DNA of 27,974 bases, from contig JBOZIK010000001.1 in assembly GCA_051453625.1 (NCBI GenBank), positions 270,143,054 through 270,171,027 of the forward strand. Direction: 5' to 3'. Position numbers and translations under genes: made by a program. Source of the stretch: Welwitschia mirabilis (Eukaryota > Gnetophyta > Gnetopsida > Welwitschiales). Below the pieces are notes generated by a model, which had not been told where the DNA came from, made no database searches, and worked only from the letters and a program-made list of their open reading frames with translations. The stretch's first letter is position 1. The number at the start of each line of letters is the position of its first letter. Of this stretch, positions 1-9,879 are shown one piece after another.

Positions 1-853
1 ACCCTTGTAAAAGTAGAATTTGATGTCTTATTATCCTCTTTTTTTCTTCTTGACATTCTTCTAGATTTACTTCCATTTTGTCTTCTTTTGTTAAAGCATC
101 TAAATCTTCTATTTAGGAAGCCACTTCATCCTAACTTTCTTGTTCTTGTTTAGATCATTCTTTGAAATTAATGTTTTCAGGATTAGTTATCAATACTACA
201 CTTTTCTTCTTCTACTTTTTAAATTTTAGTTCAAATATGTAAAGGTTTCCTTGAAGCTCATCTATCTTTATTATATTTAGGTCATTGCTTTCTTTGATGG
301 CATTTACTTTAGACTTAAATCTCTTAGAAAGAGATCTTAATGCCTTATGTACTACTCTTGACTCCTTGATGAGTTCACCTAAGTCATGCATAAAATTAAT
401 AATATCCATTAGTTTTTCAAACAAATTATTTATACCTTCATCCTTTTTTATTTTAAGAACTTTGAACTAAGTAATGAGAATTTGAAGATTGGCTTGCTTC
501 ACTAGGCTTGTTCCTTCATGAGAAATCTACAAAATATCCCATGCTTTCTTAGCTATGATGCAATTTACTACTCATTTAAAATATTCAAGCCTATGGCAGA
601 GAAGATTGTATTCAATCGATTTGAAGTTACATGATGCTACCATATTTTCATTAGGTGTCCACTTGTTTTTACTCTTTAAAGATGTTATCTTAGTTGTTGG
701 ATCCTACATAGAAGGAAGACAATAGCCATCATTAATAGATTCCCATATTTCAACGTCTATAGATTGAACAAAGACCCTCATTTTTACCTTCAAATATCAT
801 AGTTTATTTCATTAAATAATGGAGGCATTGTAATAGAACTTACTTCTAATAAA
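1..853 (-). pseudogene. Ty1/copia gag remnant, left copy (UBN2-type)
   Basis: This is a decayed capsid (gag) gene of a Ty1/copia retrotransposon read on the minus strand. Near 700-780 the frame reads MRVFVQSIDVEIWES, the start of the plant copia gag domain. Near 480-560 it reads KAWDIL, a stop, then ISHEGTSLVK, the usual 'AWDIL..THEGT' motif. The open part at 212-424 contains VHKALRSLSKRF and IDELQGNLYIFELK, matching the 'VRKVLRSLP.RF' and 'L.ELIGSL..YE' blocks of UBN2 gags. Internal stops interrupt the frame, so it is not functional. The gene runs off the left edge, so any pol domain lies outside. Relative to the second copy at 1495-2016, its start codon and upstream primer-binding site have been deleted near 853. 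The family call is confident; the exact copia lineage is not. Confidence 0.8.
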
Positions 854-854
854 A

Positions 855-1394
855 TATTCATCCACCTTGAAGACCCATAAATGAAAAGAAAACAAACCAC
901 AAAAAATCACAAGATATTTTAATAGTAAATAATCATCAACATTTAACTCTTAGATACCTCATCTCTAGGTAGCATAAATTAACCTCGATGGTTGGTTTTA
1001 AGGCTTATGAAAAACTTATACAATCATAAGTGAAATTTAGAGCTAATCCACAACTATAGAAAAATGGATTTAAGTAAGGTTCACAAATGCATAATTATGA
1101 TTTAATAAGGTTCACAAATGCACAATTATGATTCAATGGTATAAATGAAAAGCAAGCTCTAATAAGCTTTATATAAAGAAGAGAAAAAATTCAAGATAAA
1201 TCTGATCTCACACTCTTTCAAGTATAGTGCATACAAAACTTGCAACAATGATAGAGGTAATGTCTTAATTATGAAAAACAGGAGGAGGGGTTCACCTTTG
1301 GAAAAAAGGTCTTCAAATAGAGAGGGTAAAATTAGCCATTCAAGAGGTTAGGTAAATTGCAAAAGTGTAATGGATATCTTCAGAACATCTTGGG
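855..1394 (-). repeat. copia LTR fragment, left copy
   Basis: From about 855 the sequence aligns with 2120-2356: both have 'attcatccacc', then a CA-rich stretch, 'ctcaatggttg' or 'ctcgatggttg', and 'atggattta'. I therefore read it as the LTR of the same minus-strand copia family, lying between the two gag copies. It continues past 1140, where the second copy is lost in an N gap, so 1140-1394 has no partner here. The end next to the gag lacks the LTR terminus because of a deletion. No coding capacity is visible. Confidence 0.6.
1076..1137. repeat. 31-bp direct tandem duplication
   Basis: Two adjacent units, 1076-1106 and 1107-1137, both begin aaggttcacaaatgc and continue into a/caattatgatt. 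The duplication lies inside the left copia LTR fragment. The second copy has one similar tract before its gap, so this looks like a local duplication. Confidence 0.8.
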
Positions 1395-1494
1395 NNNNNN
1401 NNNNNNNNNNNNNNNNNNNNNNNNNNNNNNNNNNNNNNNNNNNNNNNNNNNNNNNNNNNNNNNNNNNNNNNNNNNNNNNNNNNNNNNNNNNNNN

Positions 1495-2016
1495 TAAATC
1501 TCTTAGGAATCGATCTCAATGCCTTGTATGAGTTCATTTAGGTCACATATAGAATTGAAAATATCCATTAGTTTTGAAAAAAAATCATTTATACCTTCAT
1601 CTTCATTTTAAGATTTTTAAACTAAGTAATAAGCATCTAAAGCTTAGCCTACTTTATTAGGCTTGTTCCTTCATGAGCGGTCTATAAAATATCCCATGCT
1701 TTCTTAGCTATGATGTAATTTACTACTCACTTGAAATCATTTGGACCTATGACAAAGAAGATTACATTCAAACCTTTGAAGTTGCATGATGCTATCATCT
1801 TTTCGTTAAGTGTCCACTTGTCTTTATTCTTTAAAGATGTTAGCTTGATTATCAGATCTTGCATAGTAGAAAAACAATACCATTAGTAATAGATTCCCAT
1901 ATTTCAAGGTCTATAAATTGGACAAAGATCCTCATTTTCACCTTTCAATAATCATAGTCAGTTCCATCAAAGAAGGGAAGCCTTATAACAGAATTTTTTT
2001 CTAATGGCTGACTCAT
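1495..2016 (-). pseudogene. Ty1/copia gag remnant, right copy, with start
   Basis: This is a second minus-strand copia gag, diverged from the one at 1-853 (roughly three quarters identical by eye). A plausible start codon is the ATG at 2014-2016; the product begins MSQPLEKNS and reaches FFDGTDYDY, the usual 'F.G.NY..W' entry of copia gags, then MRIFVQF, IDLEIWES and a conserved HEGTSL block near 1660-1690. The N-terminal methionine lies about 50 bases downstream of the primer-binding site, as expected for a 5' leader. Stops and frameshifts break the frame, and the N gap at 1395-1494 truncates it near LRSIPKRF. It is non-functional. The rest of the element is not visible. Confidence 0.75.
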
Positions 2017-2066
2017 TTTCTAGGGTAGATGGAGTAGAGATATATTAGGATCTATTACTCAATCTT

Positions 2067-2078
2067 GCTCTGATATCA
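2067..2078 (-). other. primer-binding site, tRNA-iMet type
   Basis: Read on the minus strand this is TGATATCAGAGC, 11 of 12 bases complementary to the 3' end of plant initiator-Met tRNA (canonical TGGTATCAGAGC). It sits two bases inside an LTR terminus ending CTTCA and about 50 bases before the gag start. That fixes the element's orientation and the LTR boundary. Confidence 0.85.
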
Positions 2079-2080
2079 AA

Positions 2081-2356
2081 TGAAGTGCAGATTGATCCTA
2101 GGGGTTGGTAAATAGGTCATAATAAAAAATTCATCCACCATAAAGACCTATAATTAAAAAGTAAACACACCATCAAAAGATCACAAAATGTTTTAATTCT
2201 AAATAGTTACAACCCATCTTTTAGATAACAAGTATTTAGTTAACATAGATTAATCTCAATGGTTGATTTTTAGGATTACCAAAAACTTGTACAATAACTA
2301 ATGAATTTTATGGCTAATCAATAACCACAAAAGAATGGATTTAAGCTAGATGCACA
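2081..2356 (-). repeat. copia 5' LTR, partial
   Basis: This is the 3' part of a minus-strand 5' LTR. Its terminus, next to the primer-binding site, reads tgaag on the plus strand (CTTCA on the element strand). It matches 855 onward in the left copy and is cut by the 899-base N gap, so length and promoter cannot be judged. Confidence 0.7.
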
Positions 2357-3255
2357 NNNNNNNNNNNNNNNNNNNNNNNNNNNNNNNNNNNNNNNNNNNN
2401 NNNNNNNNNNNNNNNNNNNNNNNNNNNNNNNNNNNNNNNNNNNNNNNNNNNNNNNNNNNNNNNNNNNNNNNNNNNNNNNNNNNNNNNNNNNNNNNNNNNN
2501 NNNNNNNNNNNNNNNNNNNNNNNNNNNNNNNNNNNNNNNNNNNNNNNNNNNNNNNNNNNNNNNNNNNNNNNNNNNNNNNNNNNNNNNNNNNNNNNNNNNN
2601 NNNNNNNNNNNNNNNNNNNNNNNNNNNNNNNNNNNNNNNNNNNNNNNNNNNNNNNNNNNNNNNNNNNNNNNNNNNNNNNNNNNNNNNNNNNNNNNNNNNN
2701 NNNNNNNNNNNNNNNNNNNNNNNNNNNNNNNNNNNNNNNNNNNNNNNNNNNNNNNNNNNNNNNNNNNNNNNNNNNNNNNNNNNNNNNNNNNNNNNNNNNN
2801 NNNNNNNNNNNNNNNNNNNNNNNNNNNNNNNNNNNNNNNNNNNNNNNNNNNNNNNNNNNNNNNNNNNNNNNNNNNNNNNNNNNNNNNNNNNNNNNNNNNN
2901 NNNNNNNNNNNNNNNNNNNNNNNNNNNNNNNNNNNNNNNNNNNNNNNNNNNNNNNNNNNNNNNNNNNNNNNNNNNNNNNNNNNNNNNNNNNNNNNNNNNN
3001 NNNNNNNNNNNNNNNNNNNNNNNNNNNNNNNNNNNNNNNNNNNNNNNNNNNNNNNNNNNNNNNNNNNNNNNNNNNNNNNNNNNNNNNNNNNNNNNNNNNN
3101 NNNNNNNNNNNNNNNNNNNNNNNNNNNNNNNNNNNNNNNNNNNNNNNNNNNNNNNNNNNNNNNNNNNNNNNNNNNNNNNNNNNNNNNNNNNNNNNNNNNN
3201 NNNNNNNNNNNNNNNNNNNNNNNNNNNNNNNNNNNNNNNNNNNNNNNNNNNNNNN
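2357..3255. other. assembly gap (899 N)
   Basis: There are no bases here. The left edge is copia LTR and the right edge is already the other LTR family, so the boundary between the two elements is hidden. Confidence 0.99.
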
Positions 3256-3486
3256 AACTATCTCAATAAAAAATCATTAATTGATCAATGAAAATAGGTT
3301 CTTGTAACAGTTTGTATCAATATACACTAGTCTACTAAGAAATTTACCTCTAGAGAATAAAAGGGAGTAGATGAGGTCCCCTCTAGATATTATACATGCA
3401 AGTTATTAGAAATTATTTCTAGAGAGTAAAGAAAGTAGATGAGACTCCTTTGAATGATTACAACCAAATAATTTAAATTTGTTATT

Positions 3487-3756
3487 TGAATATATTTTGT
3501 AATGCAATTGGATCATTGAAAGTACATCTTAAATTGTTGGCATTGCATTATTGATTTATTTGGGTTACATANNNNNNNNNNNNNNNNNNNNNNNNNNNNN
3601 NNNNNNNNNNNNNNNNNNNNNNNNNNNNNNNNNNNNNNNNNNNNNNNNNNNNNNNNNNNNNNNNNNNNNNNTGAATATATTTTGCAATGCAATTGGATCA
3701 TTGAAAGTACATCTTGAATTGTTGGCATTGCATTATTGATTTATTTGGGTTACATA
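3487..3756. repeat. 85-bp duplicate flanking a 100-N gap
   Basis: 3487-3571 and 3672-3756 are the same 85 bp with two differences and abut the two edges of a 100-N run exactly. Copies C and D have this segment only once. The simplest reading is an unmerged contig overlap rather than a biological duplication. Confidence 0.85.
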
Positions 3757-3962
3757 TTGATTTTCTTGAGAATCTTATCTTGACCTTGAAAACTCCCTTG
3801 CCTAACCTTGCCATGGATCATATTGGGAACTATAAAGGTATATTTCACATGACATGCTTATTGTGTAGGAAATGCTTCAAGGAGTAAGGCGAAGAGAAGT
3901 TAAAGCTAGTTGTCTCTTATGACGTCTTCTCATTCTTGAATACAATTACTCATTGATGTATC

Positions 3963-3969
3963 TATAAAT
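3963..3969 (+). promoter_or_regulatory. candidate TATA box in LTR copy A
   Basis: TATAAAT sits in the block gatgtatctataaatcctagga, which is kept in copies C (18633-18639) and D (23489-23495). Its conservation among otherwise diverged copies and its mid-LTR position fit a core promoter. No transcript evidence is available. Confidence 0.4.
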
Positions 3970-4507
3970 CCTAGGAAGATTGTTTTTAGCCACATTTCTT
4001 ATAAATTTACATTTGAAAATATGTATGTATTTAAGCTTTTAAGTTAATATTATGTAACTTAATGATAGATTATTAATCATTAATAATAGATGTACAAGCT
4101 GATAGAAATGTATATACATATTTTATTTCAAGAATTCTGTTTAGATAATTTAAGGTTTTTCATGAAATATTCTTGAAAAAATATCAATAATGCTTAACTA
4201 TTGAGAAACCAAATATATTTTAAGAAATTTATTGTTTCATAACCTTAACTATTATTGAATTAATTATAGAAGGGATTAAAATTACCTAGAAGAACTTATG
4301 TTACATGATAGTATAAAGATGAATGAATTATTACCTATAAGGAATAATGTTCTCATATTAGATATAAGTCATAATGTTATTATAATGTCTCAAATATTGT
4401 GTTGTGTTCCCTAACTTTAGATAGTTCATTATTTTTCAGAAACATTAAATGTTAAATTCTAAATTTATTAGAAATTATAATCAATTAAAAAAATTACTAT
4501 CATGAGT

Positions 4508-4605
4508 AATAGTGGAGTAAGAGGAACACCTAGGATTCAAACCTAAGGCCTTTCCCTTAATTTTGTTGCCCTCTTACTGTTATGCCAGCTGAGCTAGATG
4601 TTAGA
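4508..4605 (-). repeat. tRNA-like block inside LTR copy A (antisense)
   Basis: On the minus strand this reads TAGCTCAGCTGG, a perfect match to the polymerase III A box (TRGCNNARYNGG), and about 41 bases later GGTTTGAATCC, one base off the B box (GGTTCGANTCC). The B-box region forms a T-arm-like hairpin: a five-pair stem (TTAGG with CCTAG, one G-T pair) closing the seven-base loop TTTGAAT. Plus-strand arms 4508-4524 (aatagtggagtaagagg) and 4569-4583 (ccctcttactgttat) are complementary apart from small bulges. Copies B, C and D have the same arrangement. The acceptor stem is degenerate, so this is not a working tRNA gene. It looks like a tRNA-derived SINE head or tRNA pseudogene captured by the ancestral LTR. 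Confidence 0.6.
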
Positions 4606-4718
4606 TAAAAGAAACATTTCAACAAATAAACTTAAATCATTAGAAAACTATATTATCATTACGTTTTAATATTGAGCTAGAAGAAATTTTAAAGTGCAAA
4701 AATTAAGCCATTAGATTT

Positions 4719-4730
4719 TGGTATTAGAGC
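4719..4730 (+). other. primer-binding site, tRNA-iMet type, copy A
   Basis: TGGTATTAGAGC matches the canonical TGGTATCAGAGC at 11 of 12 bases. It lies three bases (ttt) after the LTR end, as in many plant LTR retrotransposons. A more degenerate version of the same module lies about 50 bases upstream (around 4666-4677). Confidence 0.8.
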
Positions 4731-6138
4731 TTAGGCCATGCTTTTACTGGGAGTAATTGTTTAAAACCTAGGTTACCAAAGTTACATAATTGTGTTGTGT
4801 AGATTTATTATAAATTATATACTTGAAATTAAGGTTTTATATATTATAGTAGAAAATTCTTTTTAAGTAATTATTAGTATGGATACTTGAATGTCTAATT
4901 AGGAGTGTAAAAATTTAAGTTTCAATGGTATATTTTTGTTCTTGGGCAACTTAATACATTTATGCATGAGCCCAAGAGGATTTTTATGAGATAAATTACT
5001 TTTAATAATTTAATATAACTTAAGAAAACTATTATTAAGTATTAATAATGGCCCTACATAATAAAATGTTAGTTTCAACAATCAGACCCATAACCCCTCA
5101 TAATACCCCATTTCCTACTTAAATGTTACACCATTAAGTACATGTTAAAAATAATGAATACTCATATATTTAACCTCTTGTGTTAGGTTTTAGATATGGC
5201 CATCATTAAAAATTATTTTCTACTATAGGAAATTGAACATAAAACCTTCCATTCTATTTCCTATTACCATGTCAATAACCATTAAGCACTACATGTGTTT
5301 TTTGAATGAGACTAAGAATCATTTTTAGATGTTGGTTTTGGCTTCATGTTTTTCATTGTTCGATTAGGGAAAAAGAATGGAGGATTTGGTTAGGCTACGA
5401 CATTCCATTTTGCTAATGTAATGAATCACGTTTTCCCATTGTTAAAGCATCTTCATCATTCTATTTTCTTCCTTGGATAATGCTGCACTTAAACATTCCA
5501 TTCTATGAATTTAGTTACTTCTACTATAACACATAGAATGTAAGCAAGCTATCATTAGAAATAAACTCCATTTAGATCATGTTTGAGTAAGGAACATAGG
5601 CATTTTCTAAACACTATTACTTGCTAATGATTCACATTCTCTAAGTTTATGAATGCCCTCCTCCATTAATCAAGTTAGATGCCACTCTCATATTAAAGAT
5701 GTTACAAGTTAAAAAACCTCAAATTAATCATCTATAGAATGTAAATCATCATTTCTTTTCTCTTTAGTGAGTTCTTCACCTACACATGTCTTTCTCTTCA
5801 TAGTGTAAATATCCCTTTCCCTAGTGTGTTTCTTTACTCGTGCATGTTTTTCTCTCTACAGTATAAATCTCCCTCTCCCCAATACATCCCTTCACCTGTG
5901 CACATCTCTCCCTTCTTTGCTTGTACATCTCTCTCTTACTTCTGCTATAATTCATCTTTAGTGTAATTCCATTCTTGCTATGCATGTTTTTCCTCTTGCT
6001 ACATGCTTTCATTCCTGTGTGCATTTCTCACTTCTGTCCATTACTATTTCATGATGCCCTCTCTTCACTGCAATTCAAATGTATCCATAACATGTTCATA
6101 GGAGCTCAGAACTGTGATGAGTTAGAAGCACAAGTCTG
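4731..6138 (+). repeat. family L interior, copy A, non-coding
   Basis: This matches 12503-13872 along its whole length (for example 'gggagtaattgtttaaaac', 'actcatatatttaacctcttg.attaggt', 'cattccattttgctaatgta'), so it is element interior and not unique DNA. No gag or pol motif appears in either strand. The last 250 bases are strongly pyrimidine-rich with repeated ctctctc and tacctatgcac-like words; short reading frames there (for example 5821-6024 minus) are compositional. The copia element at 6139 interrupts it. Confidence 0.65.
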
Positions 6139-6364
6139 TGTTAGAGGATTAGAGAATCTCTGATATACATATTAGATATATCGTTGCCATTGATAGAAGA
6201 TATGGAGAATATCTAATATACATATTAGATATATGGTTGTCATGGATAGAAGATATAGATATGATTTATTACTATTGTTGTTTTATTTCAAATATGGTAT
6301 AGTTATATTATCTCCTATTATTTAGCACTTAATCGGCATATATATATGCCTTGTATATTCAACT
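6139..6364 (+). repeat. copia 5' LTR, partial
   Basis: It begins TGTTAGAGG. Bases 6152-6204 and 6205-6257 are a 53-bp tandem duplication (gagaat..tctgatatacat / gagaatatctaatatacat), also present in the 3' LTR. The 3' end runs into the gap at 6365. The five bases before it (gtctg, 6134-6138) would be the target-site duplication, but the right flank is missing. Confidence 0.85.
6339..6347 (+). promoter_or_regulatory. candidate TATA box in copia 5' LTR
   Basis: TATATATAT is followed by gccttgtatattc, the usual U3/R layout of plant copia LTRs. It is a motif call only. Confidence 0.5.
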
Positions 6365-6496
6365 NNNNNNNNNNNNNNNNNNNNNNNNNNNNNNNNNNNN
6401 NNNNNNNNNNNNNNNNNNNNNNNNNNNNNNNNNNNNNNNNNNNNNNNNNNNNNNNNNNNNNNNNNNNNNNNNNNNNNNNNNNNNNNNNNNNNNNNN

Positions 6497-7386
6497 TACC
6501 ACTACAATCGGACCTATGATTGCTTCTCCTTCTGGCTCATTAATGGTAGGTTCAATTGTATCTAATCCATCAGTTTCTCTCACTTCCAACTTCTCTCATC
6601 AGTTATCCATTAATCTTTCTTCTTTAAACTTTATTCTCTAGAAAACACAGTTGTTTCTAATGTTAACTAGTTATGGCCTTGAATGTCATATCAATGGCAG
6701 TAGTGTTGTTCCATCCCATGTTCTTGCTAATGGAACACTAAATCTAGAATTTCGTCTCTGGCAACATTAGGACCAGTAGGTATTGAGCTGATTGATTTCT
6801 TATATTTCTGAGTTGATTTTATCTTAGATAGTTAGTGTTATAATAGCTCGTGTGACATGGATTAAGCTAGAATCCACTTATGCTTTAGGAACTAAGGCAC
6901 AAATCTATGATTGAAAGCTCTAATTACATAGCTTGCGGAGGGAGAATGAAAGGATCCTAGTTTATTTACAATGTGAAAAGTCAATTTTTGATCAATTGAT
7001 GGCTGTTCAACACCCTATACTTGAAGAAGATCTTGTCGATGCTACTATTGACAGTTTGGGCATAACATATTAGCCTTTTATTAGAGCTTTAGAAGCCTGA
7101 TTAGATATTGTTTTATTTGATGATTTGTAGGGTTTACTTTTAAGTGAAGAGGATCAATTAGCTTAAGATAATTCTGCTATTCTTATAAATCCTACTATTC
7201 ACTATACCTCTCGAAATTCTAATTCCTTCCGGGGTAGAGGTCATGATCATGGCACTTTTCAATAGTAGCAATCCGCTCCTACTGTGAATTAGGTTTCTAC
7301 TTTTATTCCTAATAATCCTGATATTATGTGTTATAATTATAAGGGTAGTGGCTACATTGTGAGAGTCTGTCCTCATCAAGAAAATC
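6497..7386 (+). pseudogene. copia gag with degenerate zinc knuckle
   Basis: This is a capsid pseudogene. It reads NFIL, a stop at 6639-6641 (probably a lost Trp codon), then KTQLFLMLTSYGLECHING, the usual plant copia gag entry. IARVTWIKLESTYA (near 6845-6890) and LMAVQHPILEEDLVDA (near 6998-7045) are the middle and end of the UBN2 gag domain. SEEDQLA near 7147 and FRGRG near 7230 are the basic linker. Near 7328-7375 the CCHC knuckle is damaged: CYNYKGSGYIVRVCP keeps the first and last Cys but lacks the second Cys and the His. At least eight in-frame stops are present, many in former CAG, CAA or TGG codons. The N-terminus is lost in the gap. Confidence 0.85.
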
Positions 7387-7434
7387 CAACCAAGTCAACA
7401 ACACCCATGTGTCCCATCATACTGCTACCTCCAC

Positions 7435-8057
7435 CTCCACTCAACCTTGGATCATGGATATAGGGGTCACTCATCATCTTTCATCAAATTTGGGAAATCT
7501 TTTGCTTCATTCAGAATACTCTACACCAAATTAATTCATCCTAGGTAATGATTCTCGGCTCCCCATTACTCATGTTGATAACTCTCGTGTTCATAATTCT
7601 GGTGCTTTATTTTAGCTTAACAATGTTTTACATGTTCTTTTTTCATAGTCCAATTTAATGTCTGTTCATTTCTTTCCTGACACTAATGATGTTTCTATTG
7701 AGGACAAAAAAACATAGNNNNNNNNNNNNNNNNNNNNNNNNNNNNNNNNNNNNNNNNNNNNNNNNNNNNNNNNNNNNNNNNNNNNNNNNNNNNNNNNNNN
7801 NNNNNNNNNNNNNNNNNAAATTAATTCATTCTAGGTAATGGTTCTCGGCTCCCCATTACTCATGTTGATAACTCTCATGTTCATAATTCTGGTGCTTTAT
7901 TTTAGCTTAATAATGTTTTACATGTTCCTTTTTCATAGTCCAATTTAATTTCTGTTCATTCCTTTACTGACACTAATGATGTTTCTATTGAGGACAAAAA
8001 AACATAGAAGGTGCTATACCAAGACTGGAGTAGAGATGGATTATATTCTATGCCACT
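7435..8057 (+). pseudogene. copia protease region, duplicated across a gap
   Basis: The frame reads STQPWIMDIGVTHHLSSNL near 7438-7493. This is the aspartic protease entry 'W..DSGASHH', with the active-site triad D-S/T-G changed to D-I-G. It continues with ILGNDSRLPITH, LNNVLHV and SIEDKKT, all typical of the protease to GAG-pre-integrase stretch. Bases 7528-7717 and 7818-8007 are two versions of the same 190 bp abutting the edges of a 100-N run, so the protease tail is written twice, probably by the assembly. The stretch to 8057 (near 'YSMP') is the GAG-pre-integrase segment, broken again by an 11-base duplicate around the gap 8058-8157. Confidence 0.8.
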
Positions 8058-8157
8058 NNNNNNNNNNNNNNNNNNNNNNNNNNNNNNNNNNNNNNNNNNN
8101 NNNNNNNNNNNNNNNNNNNNNNNNNNNNNNNNNNNNNNNNNNNNNNNNNNNNNNNNN

Positions 8158-9062
8158 TCTATGCCACTATCCATTCTTCCACCTATCCATAGTCATTGTA
8201 ACATAGTTTATTAGTGGCACCAATGCCTTGGTCATCCTACTTTTGATATTATTCAGTGAGTTTTGTCTTTCAATAAGATTTCTATTTCTAATAATGTGAC
8301 TCTACTATATGTAGTAGTTGTGCTATAAGTAATAGTCAGAAGTTGTCTTTTGTTTAGTTTAATTTTAAAGATACTAGTCCATTAGACCTTATTTACTCCA
8401 ATTTATGGGGTCTAGCACCTATTTTATCATTTGACAATTGTTCTTATTACTTGTTATTATATGATCATTTTAGCAAGTATTGTTGTATTTTCATCTTGAA
8501 ATATAAATTGGATGTGCTTAATACATTCATTAAATTCCGTTCCTTGGTTGAAAAATACTTTGGACGTCCAATTAAAATTTTTCAATGGGATTGGAGGGGA
8601 GTTTTAGTTCTTACATAAGTATTTATTTGATAATGGAATTTCACATAGAGTTTCTTACCCTTACACACTTGAACAAAATAGTTATACTGAACGAAAACAT
8701 AGGTACATAGTTGAAATGGGCCTTTCTCTTCTACATCATGCTCAACTTGATAAAAATATTGAACTAGTTCCTTTGATACTACTATCTATTTAATTAATTG
8801 GTTGCCAACTCCAATTTTTTAGTTTTCTTCTCCATACCATAAATTATTTGAAGAATTACTTGATTATTCTTCCTTGCATATATTTGGTTGTTTATGCTTT
8901 CCTTAGTTACATCCTTATGCATCAAAAAAATTTTATGATCGTTCTTCTAAATGTATCTTTCTTGAATATAGTCATCTTTACAAAGGTTATAAATGTTTAG
9001 AGCCATATATATCTCACATCATGTTGTTTTTAATGAATAGGTTTTCTCTTATCCAACATTAA
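8158..9062 (+). pseudogene. copia integrase, inactivated
   Basis: This is the integrase core (DDE-type strand transfer). Near 8376-8410 it reads SPLDLIYSNLWGLAP, where family members have 'Y.DLWG': the first catalytic Asp is Asn. DHFSKYCCIFILKYK and VEKYFGRPIKIFQWDW follow; the second Asp survives at 8589-8591, but the expected NGGE is W-R-G-V. After a frameshift, GISHRVSYPYTLEQNS (from about 8637) leads to a retained Glu (8689-8691) and the conserved RKHRYIVEMGLSLLHH. The C-terminal part, from about 8880, is recognisable in shifting frames (FGCLCFP, IFLEYSHLYKGYKCLEPYI, VFLMN). Frameshifts and stops rule out function. Confidence 0.85.
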
Positions 9063-9116
9063 TGGTATCTTGTGTTTATGATCTTTCCTCAGTCATGAAA
9101 ATTAATATTCCAGGAC

Positions 9117-9862
9117 CTCACATTTCATTTCCAGTANNNNNNNNNNNNNNNNNNNNNNNNNNNNNNNNNNNNNNNNNNNNNNNNNNNNNNNNNNNNNNNN
9201 NNNNNNNNNNNNNNNNNNNNNNNNNNNNNNNNNNNNCTCACATTTCATTTCCAGTAGCTCCACTTCCCAAAATTCCCATGCCTTCATGTCCACAAAATTT
9301 CCAGCCCCCTGTACTATAAATGCCAATCATGAACAATCACGCATCCATGTAACTTGATCACATCACTACTACTTTAAGTTAAAATCAATCAGAAATATCT
9401 TCAGCCATCCCTATATTGCCAACGTCTAGTCTTGTCCCATTATATTCTTCCTTACCTGCTCTGCCTATAACCCCTCATGCTCCACCACACCATCATTCNN
9501 NNNNNNNNNNNNNNNNNNNNNNNNNNNNNNNNNNNNNNNNNNNNNNNNNNNNNNNNNNNNNNNNNNNNNNNNNNNNNNNNNNNNNNNNNNNNNNNNNNCC
9601 CTCACATTTCATTTCTAGTAGCTCCATTTTCCAAAATTCCCATGCCTCCATGTCCACAAAATTTCCAGCCCCCTGTACTATAAATGCCAACCATGAACAA
9701 TCATGCATCCATGTAACTTGATCACATCACTACTACCTTAAGTTAAAATCAACCAGAAACATCTTCAGCCATCCCTATATAGCCAACGTCTAGTCATGTC
9801 CCATTATATTCTTCCTTACCTGCTCTGCCTATAACCCCTCATGCTCCACCACAACATCATCC
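9117..9862 (+). repeat. integrase-RT linker with gap-flanking duplications
   Basis: Twenty identical bases (9117-9136 and 9237-9256) flank the gap 9137-9236. The 262 bp 9237-9498 recur at 9601-9862 with a constant offset of 364, no indels and about 13 substitutions, flanking gap 9499-9598. The protein-level content is Pro/Ser-rich (ISFPVAPLPKIPMPSCPQNFQPP), as in the variable linker between copia integrase and RT. The 5% difference suggests two alleles or two element copies laid end to end. Confidence 0.75.
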
Positions 9863-9879
9863 CTCTCTAGGCCTCTCCT

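Larger units (their letters stand above)
3256..4715 (+). repeat. family L LTR, copy A (5' LTR, partial)
   Basis: This long LTR matches copy C (17740-19415) and copy D (22679-24203) along its length, and copy B (11896-12487) in its 3' part. Shared landmarks are 'aatttacctctagag', 'gatattat.catgcaagttatta', 'gaatatattttg.aatgca', 'atgtatctataaatcctagga', 'agaattctgtttagata' and 'attattgaattaattataga'. It ends attaga three bases before a tRNA-iMet-type primer-binding site, which sets a plus orientation. Its left end is lost in a gap. The internal 100-N run is flanked by an 85-bp duplicate, so its real length is shorter than it appears. The family is not one I can name; LTR status rests on repetition plus the adjacent primer site. 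Confidence 0.7.

Noticed and set aside
2350-3291. 313-codon frame
   Set aside because: Nearly all of it is N, so there is no sequence to support it.
4521-4605. A functional tRNA gene on the minus strand
   Set aside because: A and B boxes are visible, but the acceptor stem does not pair and no sensible anticodon arm can be set. The block is repeated within LTRs. It is kept as a tRNA-derived sequence, not a gene.
5821-6024. 67-codon minus-strand frame rich in Lys, Arg and Cys
   Set aside because: It is complementary to the CT-rich tract, and its composition explains it. The B copy has no equivalent frame.
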